Part shown: one piece after another, positions 13,257 to 14,086 of the stretch
Layout: every line of letters starts with the position of its first letter
How positions within the stretch are numbered: the first letter of the stretch is position 1
Assembly: GCA_023150195.1 (NCBI GenBank)
Contig: JAKLLI010000019.1
Coordinates: 1 to 14,086, forward strand
Length of the DNA: 14,086 nucleotides
Direction: 5' to 3'
Source of the DNA: Azonexus sp.
GTDB taxonomy: Bacteria > Pseudomonadota > Gammaproteobacteria > Burkholderiales > Rhodocyclaceae
Translations under genes and position numbers: made by a program
Notes under the pieces: model-generated
Database searches by the model: none
What the model was told of the DNA's origin: nothing
What the model saw: only the letters and a program-made list of their open reading frames with translations

Positions 13257-13813
13257 ACAGTGCGCGCTACACCTTTCCCGCCGTACTGCTGCACTGGCTG
13301 ATGGCCGGCCTGGTTTTGTACATGCTGTGGCTGGGCGTGACCATGGTTGACCTGCCCAAAGGGCCGGACCGAACGGCGGCCTACGGCCTGCACAAATCCT
13401 TCGGTCTACTGCTGCTGGGGCTGTTTTTTGTTCGTTTCGGCTGGCGTTTGCGGCATGCGCCGCCGCCCCTGAGTGGCACGGGCTGGGAGCGCAAGGTGGC
13501 GCATGCGACGCATCACGCGCTTTATCTCTTTCTGCTGCTGACACCGCTGGCCGGTTATCTCGCGTCCAGCTTTTCGACTTATCCGCTCAAGTTTTTCGGG
13601 CTGGATGTCATCAAGCTGGGTTGGCCTGATGAAGGCATTCAGGGCGGATTCAAGTTGATTCACCTCTACAGCGCGTGGATCGGCATGTTGCTGGTGGGCT
13701 TGCACTTTGCCGGCGCGATCAAAAACGCCCTGCGTCGCGATGGCAGTTTGCAGCGTATGTTGCCCTGTCGATGTGTTCAAAAATTGAACACCTGTACCGA
13801 CGTGGAGCAGTAG
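13253..13813 (+). CDS. Cytochrome b561 family protein
   Basis: A diheme inner-membrane b-type cytochrome of 186 residues with four transmembrane helices. Candidate heme ligands are H14 (VLLHWLMA), H47 (GLHKSFG), H84/H87/H88 (AHATHHALY), H137 (LIHLYSAW) and H151 (GLHFAGA). It likely exchanges electrons between quinol and periplasmic partners, here plausibly the PedF cytochrome or the quinoprotein system. The ATG at 13253 overlaps the propeller stop (ATGA). The usual family end, about DGSLQRMLP, is followed by an unusual 16-residue tail with three cysteines (CRCVQKLNTCTDVEQ), encoded partly by a 19-bp palindrome. It is the last gene before the terminator. Confidence 0.93.
   Translation: MNSARYTFPAVLLHWLMAGLVLYMLWLGVTMVDLPKGPDRTAAYGLHKSFGLLLLGLFFVRFGWRLRHAPPPLSGTGWERKVAHATHHALYLFLLLTPLAGYLASSFSTYPLKFFGLDVIKLGWPDEGIQGGFKLIHLYSAWIGMLLVGLHFAGAIKNALRRDGSLQRMLPCRCVQKLNTCTDVEQ
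13773..13791. repeat. 19-bp palindrome in the 3' end of cytochrome b561
   Basis: GTGTTCAA-AAA-TTGAACAC has perfect 8-bp arms around a 3-nt centre. It lies inside the coding sequence, in the part specifying the unusual C-terminal tail. It lacks a T-tract and is about 70 bases before the real terminator. The TTGAACA half-site also occurs at 10896-10902 in the regulatory region of the same operon. It may be a protein-binding site or a short RNA hairpin. Confidence 0.65.
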
Positions 13814-13864
13814 TGTTCAGCGTGTGTTGCCTGGTTCGCTGTCGGTCTACGGCAGATTGAGCGA

Positions 13865-13892
13865 AAAAACCGTGCGTGTTTGCACGGTTTTT
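13865..13892. terminator. Bidirectional Rho-independent terminator
   Basis: AAAAACCGTGC (13865-13875) pairs perfectly with GCACGGTTTTT (13882-13892) around a 6-nt loop. A T-rich run follows on the plus strand, and T-runs also follow on the minus strand. It sits between the convergent ends of the cytochrome b561 gene (stop at 13813) and the minus-strand gene (stop at 13898), so it can end both transcripts. Confidence 0.93.
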
Positions 13893-13897
13893 CATTT

Positions 13898-14086
13898 TTA
13901 CGCGGGAAATTCAAGGTTTATCGTCCACATCGGATCGGTGATGCCAATGACAAAGGACGTACCAACCGTATCCAGTGTCTGTCCGCTACGCAGTTTTTCC
14001 ACATCGGCCGGGGTGATGTCCCGGTAGGCGAGCAGAACGCCAGTTTCACTGAATTTCTTGCCGACAGAACCCGTCAGCATATTCGG
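13898..14086 (-). CDS. Unidentified protein, C-terminal part only
   Basis: A minus-strand frame that stays open to the window edge and ends with TAA at 13898-13900. About 62 residues are visible, ending in PMWTINLEFPA. The in-frame ATG at 14080 has no ribosome site, so the true start is probably outside the window. The visible part (KKFSETGVLLAYRDITPADVEKLRSG...) is soluble and has no motif I recognise. It is treated as real because it stops just beside a bidirectional terminator and its composition looks like coding sequence. Confidence 0.55.
   Translation of the reverse strand, partial: PNMLTGSVGKKFSETGVLLAYRDITPADVEKLRSGQTLDTVGTSFVIGITDPMWTINLEFPA

Noticed and set aside
1..14086. Mobile element, CRISPR array, tRNA or rRNA
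   Set aside because: No transposase or integrase motif, no regularly spaced direct repeats and no tRNA-like or rRNA sequence was seen on reading either strand.

Overview
The window is GC-rich, densely coding and built of co-directional gene runs with many 4-nt ATGA overlaps. The gene families fit a metabolically versatile betaproteobacterium, and Rhodocyclales (Dechloromonas/Azonexus/Accumulibacter-like) is my best guess. That placement rests on gene content: a HoxH-type hydrogenase, a class I PHA synthase, PedF-type quinoprotein accessory genes and hemerythrin/DUF2249 genes. I could not run a phylogeny.

Layout. (1) 1-1850: the 3' part of a group 3d (NAD-linked, bidirectional type) [NiFe]-hydrogenase large subunit, hoxH, coupled to its maturation protease, hoxW. 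(2) 1847-3074: a near-perfect FNR-type box, then a gene for an unrecognised exported protein, then a convergent universal stress protein gene. (3) 3251-6387: phaC (PHA synthase), overlapped by a soluble protein that carries a degenerate methyl-accepting-chemotaxis-protein signalling tip, then a di-iron metallo-beta-lactamase-fold protein of the ODP (oxygen-binding di-iron protein) type. (4) 6400-8812: a perfect FNR/Dnr box (TTGAT-N4-ATCAA) followed by hemerythrin (HHE), DUF2249, a ~12-TM NnrS/heme-copper-oxidase-like membrane protein and SirB2, tightly packed. (5) 8813-10837, minus strand: an AcoR/BmoR-type sigma-54 activator. (6) 10838-11051: a regulatory region with a very good sigma-54 promoter. 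(7) 11052-13813: cytochrome c-550 PedF, an MxaJ-like periplasmic binding protein, a YVTN beta-propeller protein and cytochrome b561, closed by a strong bidirectional terminator. (8) 13898-14086: the C-terminus of an unidentified convergent gene.

How it fits together (inference). Much of the window deals with redox balance and changing oxygen supply: hydrogen/NAD(H) turnover, carbon and electron storage as PHA, di-iron O2/NO-binding proteins, and periplasmic alcohol oxidation by an unseen PQQ enzyme. FNR-type boxes precede two of the units. The sigma-54 activator is divergent from, and probably drives, the quinoprotein-accessory operon. The least conventional piece is the phaC / MCP-tip / ODP arrangement. 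It looks like a receptor-less, split O2 chemosensory module attached to a PHA synthase gene.

No tRNA, rRNA, CRISPR, transposase or phage gene was seen. No gene-free stretch exceeds 300 bases; the longest is 10838-11051.
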